64,000 nt of DNA. It comes from Candidatus Villigracilis saccharophilus (lineage in GTDB: Bacteria > Chloroflexota > Anaerolineae > Anaerolineales > Villigracilaceae). The notes below the pieces were generated by a model that saw nothing but the letters and a program-made list of their open reading frames with translations, searched no databases and had not been told where the DNA came from. The stretch spans positions 124,001 to 188,000 of the forward strand of contig JADJNA010000005.1 of the NCBI GenBank assembly GCA_016709305.1, read 5' to 3'. The translations under genes and the position numbers were made by a program. Shown piece by piece: positions 22,541 through 30,577 of this stretch; position 1 is the first letter of the stretch, and each line of letters opens with the position of its first letter.

Positions 22541-23139
22541 TTAATTTTGATTGTTCAACTTAAACATTAATGACCGTCTCACTGCAGGCCATTCCTGGTT
22601 GATAATGGAGAACACAACCGTATCGCGATAACCACCATCGGCATTCTTTGATGATTCCTCAAGACACCATCCTGCTTTGCGCCCAACCTGGCGATCGCGG
22701 CCCGCGACTTTTGATTATGCCAATGTGTGCGGAACTCCACCGCGATTGCCTCCAATTTTTCAAATGCATGGGACAGGAGCAGATACTTGCATTCCGAATT
22801 GACCGCCGTTCGCTGATAACTTTCCGAATACCATGTGTAACCGATCTCCAGGCGTTGATTGCCCTCATCCACATTGAAGTAACGGGTACAGCCTATGATC
22901 TTATTGGATTCCCTGTCTCGGACAATGAACGGCATCGCTCCCGCATTATCGCGCATATCCAATGCCGTTTTTATGTATGCTTCCGCTTTTTCAGGCGCGG
23001 GTATGGATGTGAACCATAACTTCCAAAGTTCACCGTCTTTAACAGCGTCGACCATGCCCTGCAAATGTTCCAGGGAAAGCGGTTCCAAGACAACTTTTAA
23101 ACCCGTGAGTGTAATTGGCTCAATCCATCTCTTTTTCAT
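22541..23139 (-). CDS. GNAT acetyltransferase (RimJ/RimL-like), one-base frameshift near the 3' end
   Basis: ATG 23139 has GGAAGGAAG upstream. The frame encodes ITLTGLKVVLEPLSLEHLQGMVDAV, SNKIIGCTRYFNVDEGNQRLEIGYTWYSESYQRT and EFRTHWHNQKSRAAIARLGAKQDGVLRNHQRM, typical of acetyltransferases that modify ribosomal proteins or small molecules. After that the uninterrupted frame goes out of register near 22639-22641. Restoring one base gives PDGGYRDTVVFSIINQEWPAVR and a stop at 22541, as in homologues. So the gene is about 199 residues with a probable deletion, by decay or read error. Confidence 0.85.
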
Positions 23140-23270
23140 ATTTCTTCCTTCCAGCTGGAATAACGGCACAAAAAATAATTTCAACAATTATAGGCGAATT
23201 TTTTTCGCCTTTCTTATTCTTTCCAATTTCCTATTCACTATTCACCATTTTTCGATTATCCTGTAATTCA

Positions 23271-24476
23271 ATGCAGCCGACCTTGTTTTCCTCCATCCAC
23301 CTGACCGTCTCTCAACTCACGTTCCGCATCCGTAAATTGTTGGAAGGCGATCTTGAAATGCAGGATGTGTGGGTGGAGGGTGAGATCTCGAATCTCTCAC
23401 GACCGAATTCGGGTCATATTTATTTCACACTCAAGGATAAGAATGCTTCCTTGAAGTGTATGATGTGGAAACCTGACGCAGCGCGGCTGCGTGTCAATTT
23501 GCAGGACGGCATGGCAGTCGAAGCGCATGGACGCCTCACTGTCTACGAGCCCCAGGGAAGTTACCAACTCGCGGTGAATCTGATCCAACCCAAAGGGGAG
23601 GGAGCGTTATATCAGGAGTTCCTGCGTCTGAAAGCCATGCTTGAGGTTGAAGGTCTTTTTGATCCTGAACACAAACGCTCCATTCCCCAGTTTCCCAAAA
23701 AGATTGGCATCGTAACTTCGCAAACAGGCGCGGCATTGCGCGACATGCTGAACACCATTCGCCGCCGCCTGCCGCTCGCCCGCGTCATTCTTGCGCCTTC
23801 GCCTGTGCAAGGCGTAGACGCCCCGCCCGCGCTCGTCAAAGCGATCCAGTCGCTCAATCACCAAAATCCAGAAGTCATCCTGCTTGCGCGCGGAGGCGGT
23901 TCCATTGAAGACCTGTGGGCCTTCAACGATGAACGGGTTGTCCGCGCCGTGGCGAATTCAAAAGCGCCCGTGATCTCAGGCGTGGGTCACGAAACCGATT
24001 TCACGCTCTGTGATTTTTCCGCGGATCTGCGCGCGCCGACGCCGACCGCTGCGGCGGAACTTGCCACGCCGATCACTATTCTCGACCTCAGCCGTGACCT
24101 GCTCTCTGCGCGCGCGCGTCTCAATGACTTAACCTTGAACCTGCTCGCTGAACAAAAAACAATTGTCTCATCTATAACAGCGCGCCTGAAATATGTTTCA
24201 CCAGAAAGACAGCTTCAGTCGGAATATCAACATCTCGATGAGTTTTCCCGCCGTGCATTTTCCGCGTTGACTCACCGCATCCAATTGCAGGCATCAAACG
24301 TAGATGGTATATCAAAACGTTTGCAATCGCTAAACCCGCAAGGCATACTTTCGCGTGGATATGCTATCATCACCAGAAAAGATGATGGCGCTGTCGTGTC
24401 AAAAACATCGCAGGCGCACGGCGAGATGAAAGTCCGCGTTAGTGACGGCGAATTCGAAATAAATCGTAAATCGTAA
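23271..24476 (+). CDS. xseA: Exodeoxyribonuclease VII large subunit
   Basis: 401 residues from ATG 23271; the upstream extension encodes unlike sequence and lacks support. The OB-fold N-terminus (LTVSQLTFRIRKLLEGDLEMQDVWVEGEISNLSRPNSGHIYFTLKDKNASLKCMMW), the catalytic core (GIVTSQTGAALRDML, ARGGGSIEDLWAFNDE, ISGVGHETDFTLCDF) and the coiled-coil C-terminus (SRGYAII) match ExoVII. It degrades single-stranded DNA to oligonucleotides with the small subunit, encoded next. TATCCT ends 8 bases before the ATG with no ribosome binding site. Confidence 0.96.
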   Translation: MQPTLFSSIHLTVSQLTFRIRKLLEGDLEMQDVWVEGEISNLSRPNSGHIYFTLKDKNASLKCMMWKPDAARLRVNLQDGMAVEAHGRLTVYEPQGSYQLAVNLIQPKGEGALYQEFLRLKAMLEVEGLFDPEHKRSIPQFPKKIGIVTSQTGAALRDMLNTIRRRLPLARVILAPSPVQGVDAPPALVKAIQSLNHQNPEVILLARGGGSIEDLWAFNDERVVRAVANSKAPVISGVGHETDFTLCDFSADLRAPTPTAAAELATPITILDLSRDLLSARARLNDLTLNLLAEQKTIVSSITARLKYVSPERQLQSEYQHLDEFSRRAFSALTHRIQLQASNVDGISKRLQSLNPQGILSRGYAIITRKDDGAVVSKTSQAHGEMKVRVSDGEFEINRKS

Positions 24477-24492
24477 ATTGCACGGAGATCTT

Positions 24493-24744
24493 ATGGCAAA
24501 AGCATCTGCAAAAAAAACAGAAAAAACAGTGGAAGAATTATCCTATGAGGAAGCATTGACTGAACTCGAGGGCATTGTCGAATCTCTGGAAGATGGGCAG
24601 AACCCGCTCGAAGAGTCGCTGAATCTCTTTGAACGGGGGCAGGCTCTGGTTACGCATTGCGGCGCATTGCTTGAGTCCGCTCAACTCAAAGTGCAAAAAC
24701 TGGCTGGAGAGTCGCTTATTTCGTTCGAGGAAGATCCCGAATGA
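24493..24744 (+). CDS. xseB: Exodeoxyribonuclease VII small subunit
   Basis: 83 residues. YEEALTELEGIVESLEDGQNPLEESLNLFERGQALVTHCGALLESAQLKVQKL is the classic XseB two-helix sequence, and several copies bind one XseA. The start is ATG 24493 with ACGGAG upstream; a TTG at 24478 is in frame but less likely. The Lys-rich N-terminal 15 residues are unusual padding. It lies 16 bases after xseA and overlaps the next gene by 4 bases (ATGA), so the three are one operon. Confidence 0.95.
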   Translation: MAKASAKKTEKTVEELSYEEALTELEGIVESLEDGQNPLEESLNLFERGQALVTHCGALLESAQLKVQKLAGESLISFEEDPE

Positions 24745-25193
24745 ACTTTCTTGCCATTTTCGAGAATAAAGTATTGATCGCTGTATTGATCGCGTGGTTG
24801 TTGGCGCAGATCCTAAAGATCCCAACGGAATACCTACGCTCGCGGCGCTGGATGTGGGCCATGTTATTTGCTCCTGGCGGGATGCCATCTTCACACTCTG
24901 CCCTATTGGTTTCAGGGACGCTCGCAGTTGGTTTGTATCAGGGATTCAATAACCCTTTGTTTGGGATTGCCGTTGCCATCACGATGATCGTTGTCCATGA
25001 CGCGGCCGGCGTGCGCAGGCAGGCTGGTATGCACGCGGAACGCATCAACCTGCTGTTTGACGAGTTATTAAAAGGTCATATGTGGGATGAGAATGCTCTA
25101 AAGGAAGTCATCGGTCATACGCCGCTTGAGGTGGTTGGGGGGATTCTGTTGGGTTTATTGGTGGCGTTCGTACAGTGGAAGGTTTGGCCGTAA
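24741..25193 (+). CDS. Divergent PAP2-family membrane protein (YuiD/DUF212)
   Basis: 150 residues with four membrane helices. The family signature runs GGMPSSHSALLVSGTLAVGL, HDAAGVRRQAGMHAERINLLFDELL, and HTPLEVVGGILLGLLVAF, a PAP2-like arrangement of Ser/His/Arg residues. The family is found in Firmicutes, Cyanobacteria and plants, and its enzymatic role is unproven; lipid-phosphate phosphatase chemistry is possible. It overlaps xseB by 4 bases. Confidence 0.92.
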   Translation: MNFLAIFENKVLIAVLIAWLLAQILKIPTEYLRSRRWMWAMLFAPGGMPSSHSALLVSGTLAVGLYQGFNNPLFGIAVAITMIVVHDAAGVRRQAGMHAERINLLFDELLKGHMWDENALKEVIGHTPLEVVGGILLGLLVAFVQWKVWP

Positions 25194-25205
25194 TGATTTT
25201 ATGTA

Positions 25206-25232
25206 GTAGGGGCGAGGTCACCTTGTCCCTAC
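25206..25232. terminator. GTAGGG-type palindrome, second copy
   Basis: GTAGGGGCGAGGT pairs with ACCTTGTCCCTAC (mismatches in the middle). It lies between the convergent PAP2-like gene and murJ and overlaps the murJ stop. Confidence 0.65.
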
Positions 25233-26797
25233 CGATTTTTCAATCTTCTCAAGACCCCGCTGACCATATACTGTAGTTCGGGCACTCGTAAGATCCATAG
25301 CGCGGAAAAATAAACCCCGCCGCCGAAGATCACGCCTATGGGCGTGAGGATCCACGCGCTCAAGTTTTTCCCAAAATATAGGCATCCCAAAATAACGACC
25401 GACATGGACAACACGCCGAGGGCGGCAAGGATAAGTCCGTTCACAAGTTGACCGCCATCGATGCCGTTTAATCTCTTACGCATCACAAAAAATAATGCGG
25501 CAGCTTCTAGCGCGGTGGCAAAAGAATTCGCCAGCGCCAGGCCGCCATGCGGCATCCAGCCAATGGACGCGAACAGCCTGGCGAAGAGAATGCTGAAGAC
25601 CACATTCAATTCCATTGTGACAACATCGATCATGACTGGGGTTTTGGTATCATGCTGGGCATAAAAGGCGCGCGTCAGAATTTCCATGATCGAATGTCCC
25701 ACCATACCCGCAGCGTACCAGAGCAGAGCCCACGCCACAAGCTGAACGGCGCGCGCGTCAAATTCTCCGCGTTGATATAACATCGAGATCAAAGGCTCTC
25801 GCAAAAGGATGAGTCCGATACTGGCGGGTAAGGCAAGAAAGATCACGCCACGCAAGGTGGATGCCAGGGATGCGCGCATTTCATCATTCTGGCCGAGCGC
25901 GTGCTGTGCAGAAAAAGTCGGCATAACCGCGATCGCCACTGATTGCGCGATGACTGCCTGCGCCATGAGCATCAATGAAAAACCATAGTTCAAGCCAGTG
26001 ATGCTTCCAAAAGGCATTTGCGAAGCCAATCTTAAATTCACCCAAAAATTGAGCTGCACCACTGCCACGCCCAAGAGCCGTGGCCCCATCAAGAGAAATA
26101 CTTGTCTGGTGTTTGAGTTATTGAAATCCAGGGTGAAAGTATACGTACCTTTTTGCTTCAAAAGCGTGGGGAGCAAGACCAGTAAATATAACAAGGCTCC
26201 AATCACAACTCCCCATGCCAGCCCGTAAATTCCCATCGTGGGGGAGAGGAAGACTGCGCCGAAAATGATTCCGATCTGATACATGGCAGGCGTCAGCGCG
26301 GGTACCAGGAATATTTGATGCGCGTTCAAGATGCCAACGATCAATCCGCCCAGCCCAAACAGGATCGTGGAGATCAATTGAATTCGCAGGAGCGAAATTG
26401 TCAGCGCGAAAATTTCTGGATCGTTGGAAAGTCCGAGAGTGTAGTGGACCACTTGCGGGGCGAAAAAGGCAATGAGTGCGGCGAGCAGGCTGAGGGTCAG
26501 TGTGACCGCGTTGGCGATCGAAGAGGCGAGTCGCCAGGCGGAAACTTTGTCGTTGCGGGCAAGCAATCCAGTGAACATGGGGATGAACGCAGAGCCAAGC
26601 GCGCCGCCTGCCACCAGCAAAAACAGGGTTTCACTGACGCGGTTTGCCGCGAAGAACGCGTCGAGTTCAGGCGACGCGCCAAAAGTGCGTGCCACAAGAA
26701 TTCCGCGCACCAGTCCCGCGATCTGTCCAAAGAGTATTGCGATCATGACCGTGCCGGCGGCGCGAGCGATCTGTTTATTTGCTGTTGATTCTTTCAT
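25229..26797 (-). CDS. murJ: Lipid II flippase MurJ
   Basis: 522 residues with about fourteen membrane helices. The N-terminal AGTVMIAILFGQIAGLVRGILVARTFGASPELDAFFAANRVSETLFLLVAGGALGSAFIPMF, the internal ARAFYAQHDTKTPVMI and the lysine/arginine cluster near helix 8-9 match MurJ, which flips the peptidoglycan precursor lipid II outward. It has a shared divergent spacer with the PLD lipoprotein: the minus-strand TATAAT at 26809-26814 places the transcript start close to the ATG. Confidence 0.95.
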   Translation of the reverse strand: MKESTANKQIARAAGTVMIAILFGQIAGLVRGILVARTFGASPELDAFFAANRVSETLFLLVAGGALGSAFIPMFTGLLARNDKVSAWRLASSIANAVTLTLSLLAALIAFFAPQVVHYTLGLSNDPEIFALTISLLRIQLISTILFGLGGLIVGILNAHQIFLVPALTPAMYQIGIIFGAVFLSPTMGIYGLAWGVVIGALLYLLVLLPTLLKQKGTYTFTLDFNNSNTRQVFLLMGPRLLGVAVVQLNFWVNLRLASQMPFGSITGLNYGFSLMLMAQAVIAQSVAIAVMPTFSAQHALGQNDEMRASLASTLRGVIFLALPASIGLILLREPLISMLYQRGEFDARAVQLVAWALLWYAAGMVGHSIMEILTRAFYAQHDTKTPVMIDVVTMELNVVFSILFARLFASIGWMPHGGLALANSFATALEAAALFFVMRKRLNGIDGGQLVNGLILAALGVLSMSVVILGCLYFGKNLSAWILTPIGVIFGGGVYFSALWILRVPELQYMVSGVLRRLKNR

Positions 26798-26808
26798 AGG
26801 GTGGCGGG

Positions 26809-26816
26809 ATTATAAT
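26809..26816. promoter_or_regulatory. Overlapping divergent -10 elements for murJ and the PLD gene
   Basis: ATTATAAT contains a TATAAT on each strand (26809-26814 minus, 26811-26816 plus). The minus one lies 11 bases before the murJ ATG. The plus one lies before the PLD gene, which also has TCGGGAGAAAT as ribosome binding site. Confidence 0.55.
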
Positions 26817-26835
26817 CGCTTCGGGAGAAATATTT

Positions 26836-27948
26836 ATGAAGAAGACTATAACCATCCTGTTCATTTTTGCCCTGATATTGACTGCTTGTGATGTGGTTCC
26901 GTTAACGCCTCCCGCTTCGCTCCTGCTGACAGAAGTTCCTGTTTCTGAACCATCTGTTCCCATGGAAGAGATTCCGCTCGGCGCTGGCTATGGGGTGCGC
27001 GGTGCATGGTTCGAGCTTTATTTTACTGATCCTGAAAGTCCGCTTGCATCCCAGAAAACAGGCGGCCCTGACGGTCCACTGGCTGAGGCGATCGATTCCG
27101 CGCGCTTGAGTGTGGACGTTGCCATTTACAGCCTGAGCCTGAACAGCATTCGCGATGCGTTACTGCGCGCGCACGACCGCGGCGTACAAGTCCGCATGGT
27201 GATGGAAAGTGATAACCTCGACCGTTCTGACCCGCAGAAGTTGAAGGATGCGGGTATTCCCATTTTGGGGGACCGGCGCGAAGGGCTGATGCATGATAAA
27301 TTCGTGGTGATTGACAACTCTGAGGTGTGGCTGGGTTCGATGAATTTTACAGATTCTGGGGGGTATACAGATAATAATAATTTGATGCGGATCCGCTCTG
27401 TGAAGATGGCTGAGAATTTTACAAAAGAATTTGAAGAGATGTTCACGGATGACAAGTTTGGCCCCGATGTAGTCGTCGAGACCCCCAATCCGCGTGTCAC
27501 CATAGACGGCACGCCGATCGATGTCTACTTTTCGCCTGATGATGGTGTGCAAGCCAGTTTCCTTGACCTGGTCAATAATGCCCGGGAAAGTATTTATTTC
27601 ATGGCTTTTTCCTTCACCGCTGACCCGATCGGAGAGGCGGTGCGGGCTCGCGCCGCTGACGGTGTGACCGTGGCAGGGGTGATGGAAACCGACCAGGTCA
27701 AATCGAATATCGGCACCGAGTTCGACCATTTCAGTCAGGATGTTTTGGATGTTTATCAGGATGCCAACCCCGGCCAAATGCACCACAAAGTGATGATCAT
27801 TGACCAAAGTATCGTTATTTTTGGCTCATATAACTTTACCGACAGCGCCGAGACGCGTAATGACGAGGATTTATTGGTGATCTACAACCAGGATATCGCC
27901 GCGCAATTTATTGCCGAGTTCCAAAGGCTGTACGCGCAAACAAAATAA
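26836..27948 (+). CDS. Phospholipase D-family lipoprotein with two HKD motifs
   Basis: 370 residues. The lipoprotein signal is complete (KKTITILFIFALILTAC, lipobox LTAC with Cys18), so the protein should be anchored to the membrane outer face. The two HKD motifs are HDKFVVIDNSEVWLGSMNFTD and HHKVMIIDQSIVIFGSYNFTD, as in phospholipase D and nuclease members that form a two-motif active site. Substrate could be phospholipid or nucleic acid; the Nuc-like size of each repeat fits a nuclease. GGGAGA precedes the ATG, and a strong terminator follows the stop. Confidence 0.9.
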   Translation: MKKTITILFIFALILTACDVVPLTPPASLLLTEVPVSEPSVPMEEIPLGAGYGVRGAWFELYFTDPESPLASQKTGGPDGPLAEAIDSARLSVDVAIYSLSLNSIRDALLRAHDRGVQVRMVMESDNLDRSDPQKLKDAGIPILGDRREGLMHDKFVVIDNSEVWLGSMNFTDSGGYTDNNNLMRIRSVKMAENFTKEFEEMFTDDKFGPDVVVETPNPRVTIDGTPIDVYFSPDDGVQASFLDLVNNARESIYFMAFSFTADPIGEAVRARAADGVTVAGVMETDQVKSNIGTEFDHFSQDVLDVYQDANPGQMHHKVMIIDQSIVIFGSYNFTDSAETRNDEDLLVIYNQDIAAQFIAEFQRLYAQTK

Positions 27949-27979
27949 CCTGTCCTGAGATAAATTTCCACCACCCAAA

Positions 27980-28014
27980 ACGGCTGTTTTCAGTAATTTA
28001 CTGAAAACAGCCGT
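27980..28014 (+). terminator. Intrinsic terminator
   Basis: Perfect 16-bp stem (ACGGCTGTTTTCAGTA and its complement) with a 3-base loop followed by AACTTTTTTG. It ends the PLD transcript. Confidence 0.9.
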
Positions 28015-28072
28015 AACTTTTTTGTTACCTTTGCGACTAATAAATGTAACCGAGACATTTATTGAGGAAAAT

Positions 28073-28447
28073 ATGAAAAAAATTACCCGCCAAATTGTTT
28101 TTGTACTCTTGCTAGCCACATTACTTGTCACAGCCCGCGCCAGCGCGGCGATCCAGGCGAATAATTCAACGGCCGGGGTTGAAATTGGAACGAAAATTAA
28201 TCCTCAAACCATCGTTTTTGACAAAGGTGACAGTGATGCTTATGGCATAGTAGAGAGTATGAGAATGGATACGCTTCTCATTGGCGGACAGTTTTTCACC
28301 CTTACAAGCACTACCACCTTTAAAGACCTGCTTAAGTCGGGAGACTTTGTCAAAGTACATTATTCTCTTAACCCTGATGGCAGCTACACCATTGTGGAAA
28401 TTGAACTTTGGAATGCAACCCAGGTCTCGATCGGTAGTTCTAACTAG
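28073..28447 (+). CDS. Secreted DUF5666-like protein
   Basis: 124 residues from ATG 28073 (GAGGAAAAT upstream). A signal peptide (KKITRQIVFVLLLATLLVTARASAA, cleavage after residue 26) precedes a small beta-rich domain with the DUF5666 pattern (AYGIVESMRMDTLLIGGQFFTLTSTTTF, then GDFVKVHYSLNPDGSYTIVEIEL). The same domain type recurs in the neighbouring DUF5667 protein, and the gene precedes an extracytoplasmic-type sigma factor. A membrane or envelope-stress role is plausible but not shown. Confidence 0.75.
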   Translation: MKKITRQIVFVLLLATLLVTARASAAIQANNSTAGVEIGTKINPQTIVFDKGDSDAYGIVESMRMDTLLIGGQFFTLTSTTTFKDLLKSGDFVKVHYSLNPDGSYTIVEIELWNATQVSIGSSN

Positions 28448-28533
28448 ATTTAAAATGACCATAATGGCAAAGGATAATTAATGGATTATTCTGAATACGG
28501 TAATTTTTATCCCTTTCAGAATGGTATACTCCG

Positions 28534-29133
28534 ATGAACGAACGAACCATTCCAACCAATTATCAACGGAGAGTCGCGTTTCCCATGTCTATCATCGAAG
28601 ACAAACGCGTTCTGGATGGCTTGCGTGATCTTGATCAGCAGGTTATCGGAGCGATCTACGACCAGTATTTTTCAGAAATTTATCGTTATGTGTTATATCG
28701 AATGGGTGACGCAACCGTGGCAGAGGATATTGCCAGCGATGTTTTTGTGCGTATGATTGAAGCTGCCCAGAATAATAAAGCTCCAACTACCAATATTAAG
28801 GGTTGGCTGATTGGGACAGCTTCCCACGCTGTGGCGGACCACTTGCGAAAAAAATATCGCCGACCTGAGGAAGAACTTTCCGATATGATGCCCGATCTTA
28901 GCCCGAGCATCGCCGCTGAAATTGATCAACGCGAACAGAACCGGTCTGTAAAAAACGCGTACGCGCAATTGAGTCCGGATCAACAAAATGTACTTGCCCT
29001 GCGTTTTGGACAGGGATATTCTTTGGAAGAAACTGCAATGCATATGAATAAAAACGTAAATGCCGTCAAGGCTCTCCAGTTCCGCGCACTGGCTAATCTT
29101 CAGCGCGAGGTCGGTGAGGTGGACTATGAATAA
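28534..29133 (+). CDS. RNA polymerase sigma-70 factor, ECF type
   Basis: 199 residues if the first ATG is used. Region 2 is IGAIYDQYFSEIYRYVLYRMGDATVAEDIASDVFVRMIEAAQ with the core-binding and -10-recognition surface, and region 4 is QLSPDQQNVLALRFGQGYSLEETAMHMNKNVNAVKALQFRALANLQRE with the -35-binding helix-turn-helix. Region 3 is absent, as in ECF sigmas. TATACT (28525-28530) lies so near ATG 28534 that the RNA may start after it, so the true start may be ATG 28585, which has CGGAGAG upstream. The stop overlaps the next gene by 8 bases, so the two are coupled. Confidence 0.92.
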   Translation: MNERTIPTNYQRRVAFPMSIIEDKRVLDGLRDLDQQVIGAIYDQYFSEIYRYVLYRMGDATVAEDIASDVFVRMIEAAQNNKAPTTNIKGWLIGTASHAVADHLRKKYRRPEEELSDMMPDLSPSIAAEIDQREQNRSVKNAYAQLSPDQQNVLALRFGQGYSLEETAMHMNKNVNAVKALQFRALANLQREVGEVDYE

Positions 29134-30397
29134 TAAATTATATGATGCTTTGGAAACCTGTTTGCAGGAAATTGAGAAAGGGGCAGCGCTTGAAAGTGTC
29201 CTCGCGCGTTTCCCTGATCTTGCCAATGAGTTACGTCCGATCTTGAAGGCTTCCATTCAGGCTCGCAAGTTGAGCGCGGACCCTTCGGCGGATGCGATGC
29301 GCCGTGGACGCGCAAAATTATTACAGCGCGCCTCCGTGATGCGGGAAGCGAAAACAGCTCCACGCAAACGCGTAATCCCGATCTTCCAACGGCTTGCCCT
29401 TTCCCTCGGAATGGCCGCCACTTTCCTTGTAAGTGGAACTGGTTTGGTGGGCGCATCTGCCACTGCACTGCCTGGTGAAAATCTTTATCCGGTCAAACGC
29501 ACCTGGGAAGATCTGCAATTGCTTTTTACACTTGATCGGGATGTCCGTGACGTGGTGAAAAGCCAATTTGAGATCGAACGTTTACATGAAGTGAACGAAT
29601 TGATTGCTGAAGGCCGCCATGAAGTTATCCAGTTTGCAGGCGTGTTTATGCAGGTAAATGGCGTCTACTATGTTTCAGGCGTAAATGTTCTCATTCCATC
29701 CAATTTGCAGATTCCCGAAATTGGGTCGGCAGTGATCGTGACTGGACGGACCAATGCGCAGGGATTTGTGGAGTTGGAATCACTCGAACTCCTGCCAGAC
29801 GGTGTCTTTGTGCCTGTCGGTCTCCCTGTTGAAATAGAATCAGAGTCTGAGTCAAATTCGAACTCTGATGTTAACGGAAACGAAGGATTAGATTCGATTT
29901 CAAATTCAAATAATAGTGATGGGTCAGGCGGTCAGTCAAGCGATAATGGCAATGAAGCCGGCGGTGGAGATAAACCTGAACATCGCGAAGATTTTGAGGT
30001 GGAAGGGGTTGTTGAATCTCTGTCAGAAACCACGCTTGTGATCCAAGGCAAGACCGTGTATTTGGAAAGTGCCACGATCAAAGGAAATCTGCAGAATGGC
30101 GTCAAAGTTGAAATTAAAGGGTACTACGCTGAAGATGGAAGATTTATCGTTACTGAAGTAAAAGTAAAGGGTTCCAAATCTGATAGCAACGACAACGACA
30201 GCGACAGCGGTGATAATGATAGCGGCAGCAACGACAACGACAGCGACAGCGGTGATAATGATAGCGGCAGCAACGACAACGACAGCGGCAGTGGTGATAA
30301 TGATAGTGGCAGCAACGACAGCGGCAGTAATGCCAATGACAACAGTGATAACGACAGCAATCATAATGATAATGACAATCATAATGGCGGCGGTTAA
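29126..30397 (+). CDS. DUF5667/DUF5666 protein, candidate anti-sigma factor, Ser-Asp-Asn repeat tail
   Basis: 423 residues from ATG 29126, overlapping the sigma factor stop by 8 bases. An N-terminal cytoplasmic helix (LYDALETCLQEIEKGAALESVLARFPDLANELRPIL) is followed by one membrane helix (LSLGMAATFLVSGTGLVGASAT), the DUF5667 segment LPGENLYPVKRTWEDLQLLF, and two DUF5666-like beta domains (about 165-225 and 290-340). The C-terminus is a low-complexity SDSGDNDSGSND repeat. Position and topology suit a membrane anti-sigma factor that holds the ECF sigma until an outside signal arrives. Confidence 0.8.
   Translation: MNNKLYDALETCLQEIEKGAALESVLARFPDLANELRPILKASIQARKLSADPSADAMRRGRAKLLQRASVMREAKTAPRKRVIPIFQRLALSLGMAATFLVSGTGLVGASATALPGENLYPVKRTWEDLQLLFTLDRDVRDVVKSQFEIERLHEVNELIAEGRHEVIQFAGVFMQVNGVYYVSGVNVLIPSNLQIPEIGSAVIVTGRTNAQGFVELESLELLPDGVFVPVGLPVEIESESESNSNSDVNGNEGLDSISNSNNSDGSGGQSSDNGNEAGGGDKPEHREDFEVEGVVESLSETTLVIQGKTVYLESATIKGNLQNGVKVEIKGYYAEDGRFIVTEVKVKGSKSDSNDNDSDSGDNDSGSNDNDSDSGDNDSGSNDNDSGSGDNDSGSNDSGSNANDNSDNDSNHNDNDNHNGGG
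30183..30345. repeat. Tandem 42-bp repeat encoding the acidic Ser-Asp-Asn tail
   Basis: The unit is about 42 bases (AGCAACGACAACGACAGCGA...GATAATGATAGCGGC), repeated about two full times and then in shorter, decayed copies. Repeat number probably varies between strains. It encodes the disordered C-terminus of the DUF5667 protein. Confidence 0.8.
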
Positions 30398-30409
30398 CAA
30401 AGATCAAAA

Positions 30410-30444
30410 ACAAAAAATGCGAGGTAACCCCTCGCATTTTTTGT
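30410..30444 (+). terminator. Intrinsic terminator of the sigma-factor operon
   Basis: A 15-bp stem (ACAAAAAATGCGAGG with CCTCGCATTTTTTGT) and a 5-base loop, with its own T run in the 3' arm. It separates the sigma locus from the HerA-like gene. Confidence 0.9.
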
Positions 30445-30577
30445 TTAAATAGTCTCTGCTCAATTATCATTGCCATTTCTGCTAAAATGGATTAAATTAG
30501 CTACTAGCACGCACGTTCTACAAAGCTCTCGAAATATGCTATTATCCGGGAGTAAAAAGAAGTTATGGAGACAACTC

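Noticed and set aside
30023..30400. Long antisense ORFs opposite the Ser-Asp repeat
   Set aside because: They are by-products of the repeated codons and contain only repeat-derived residues.
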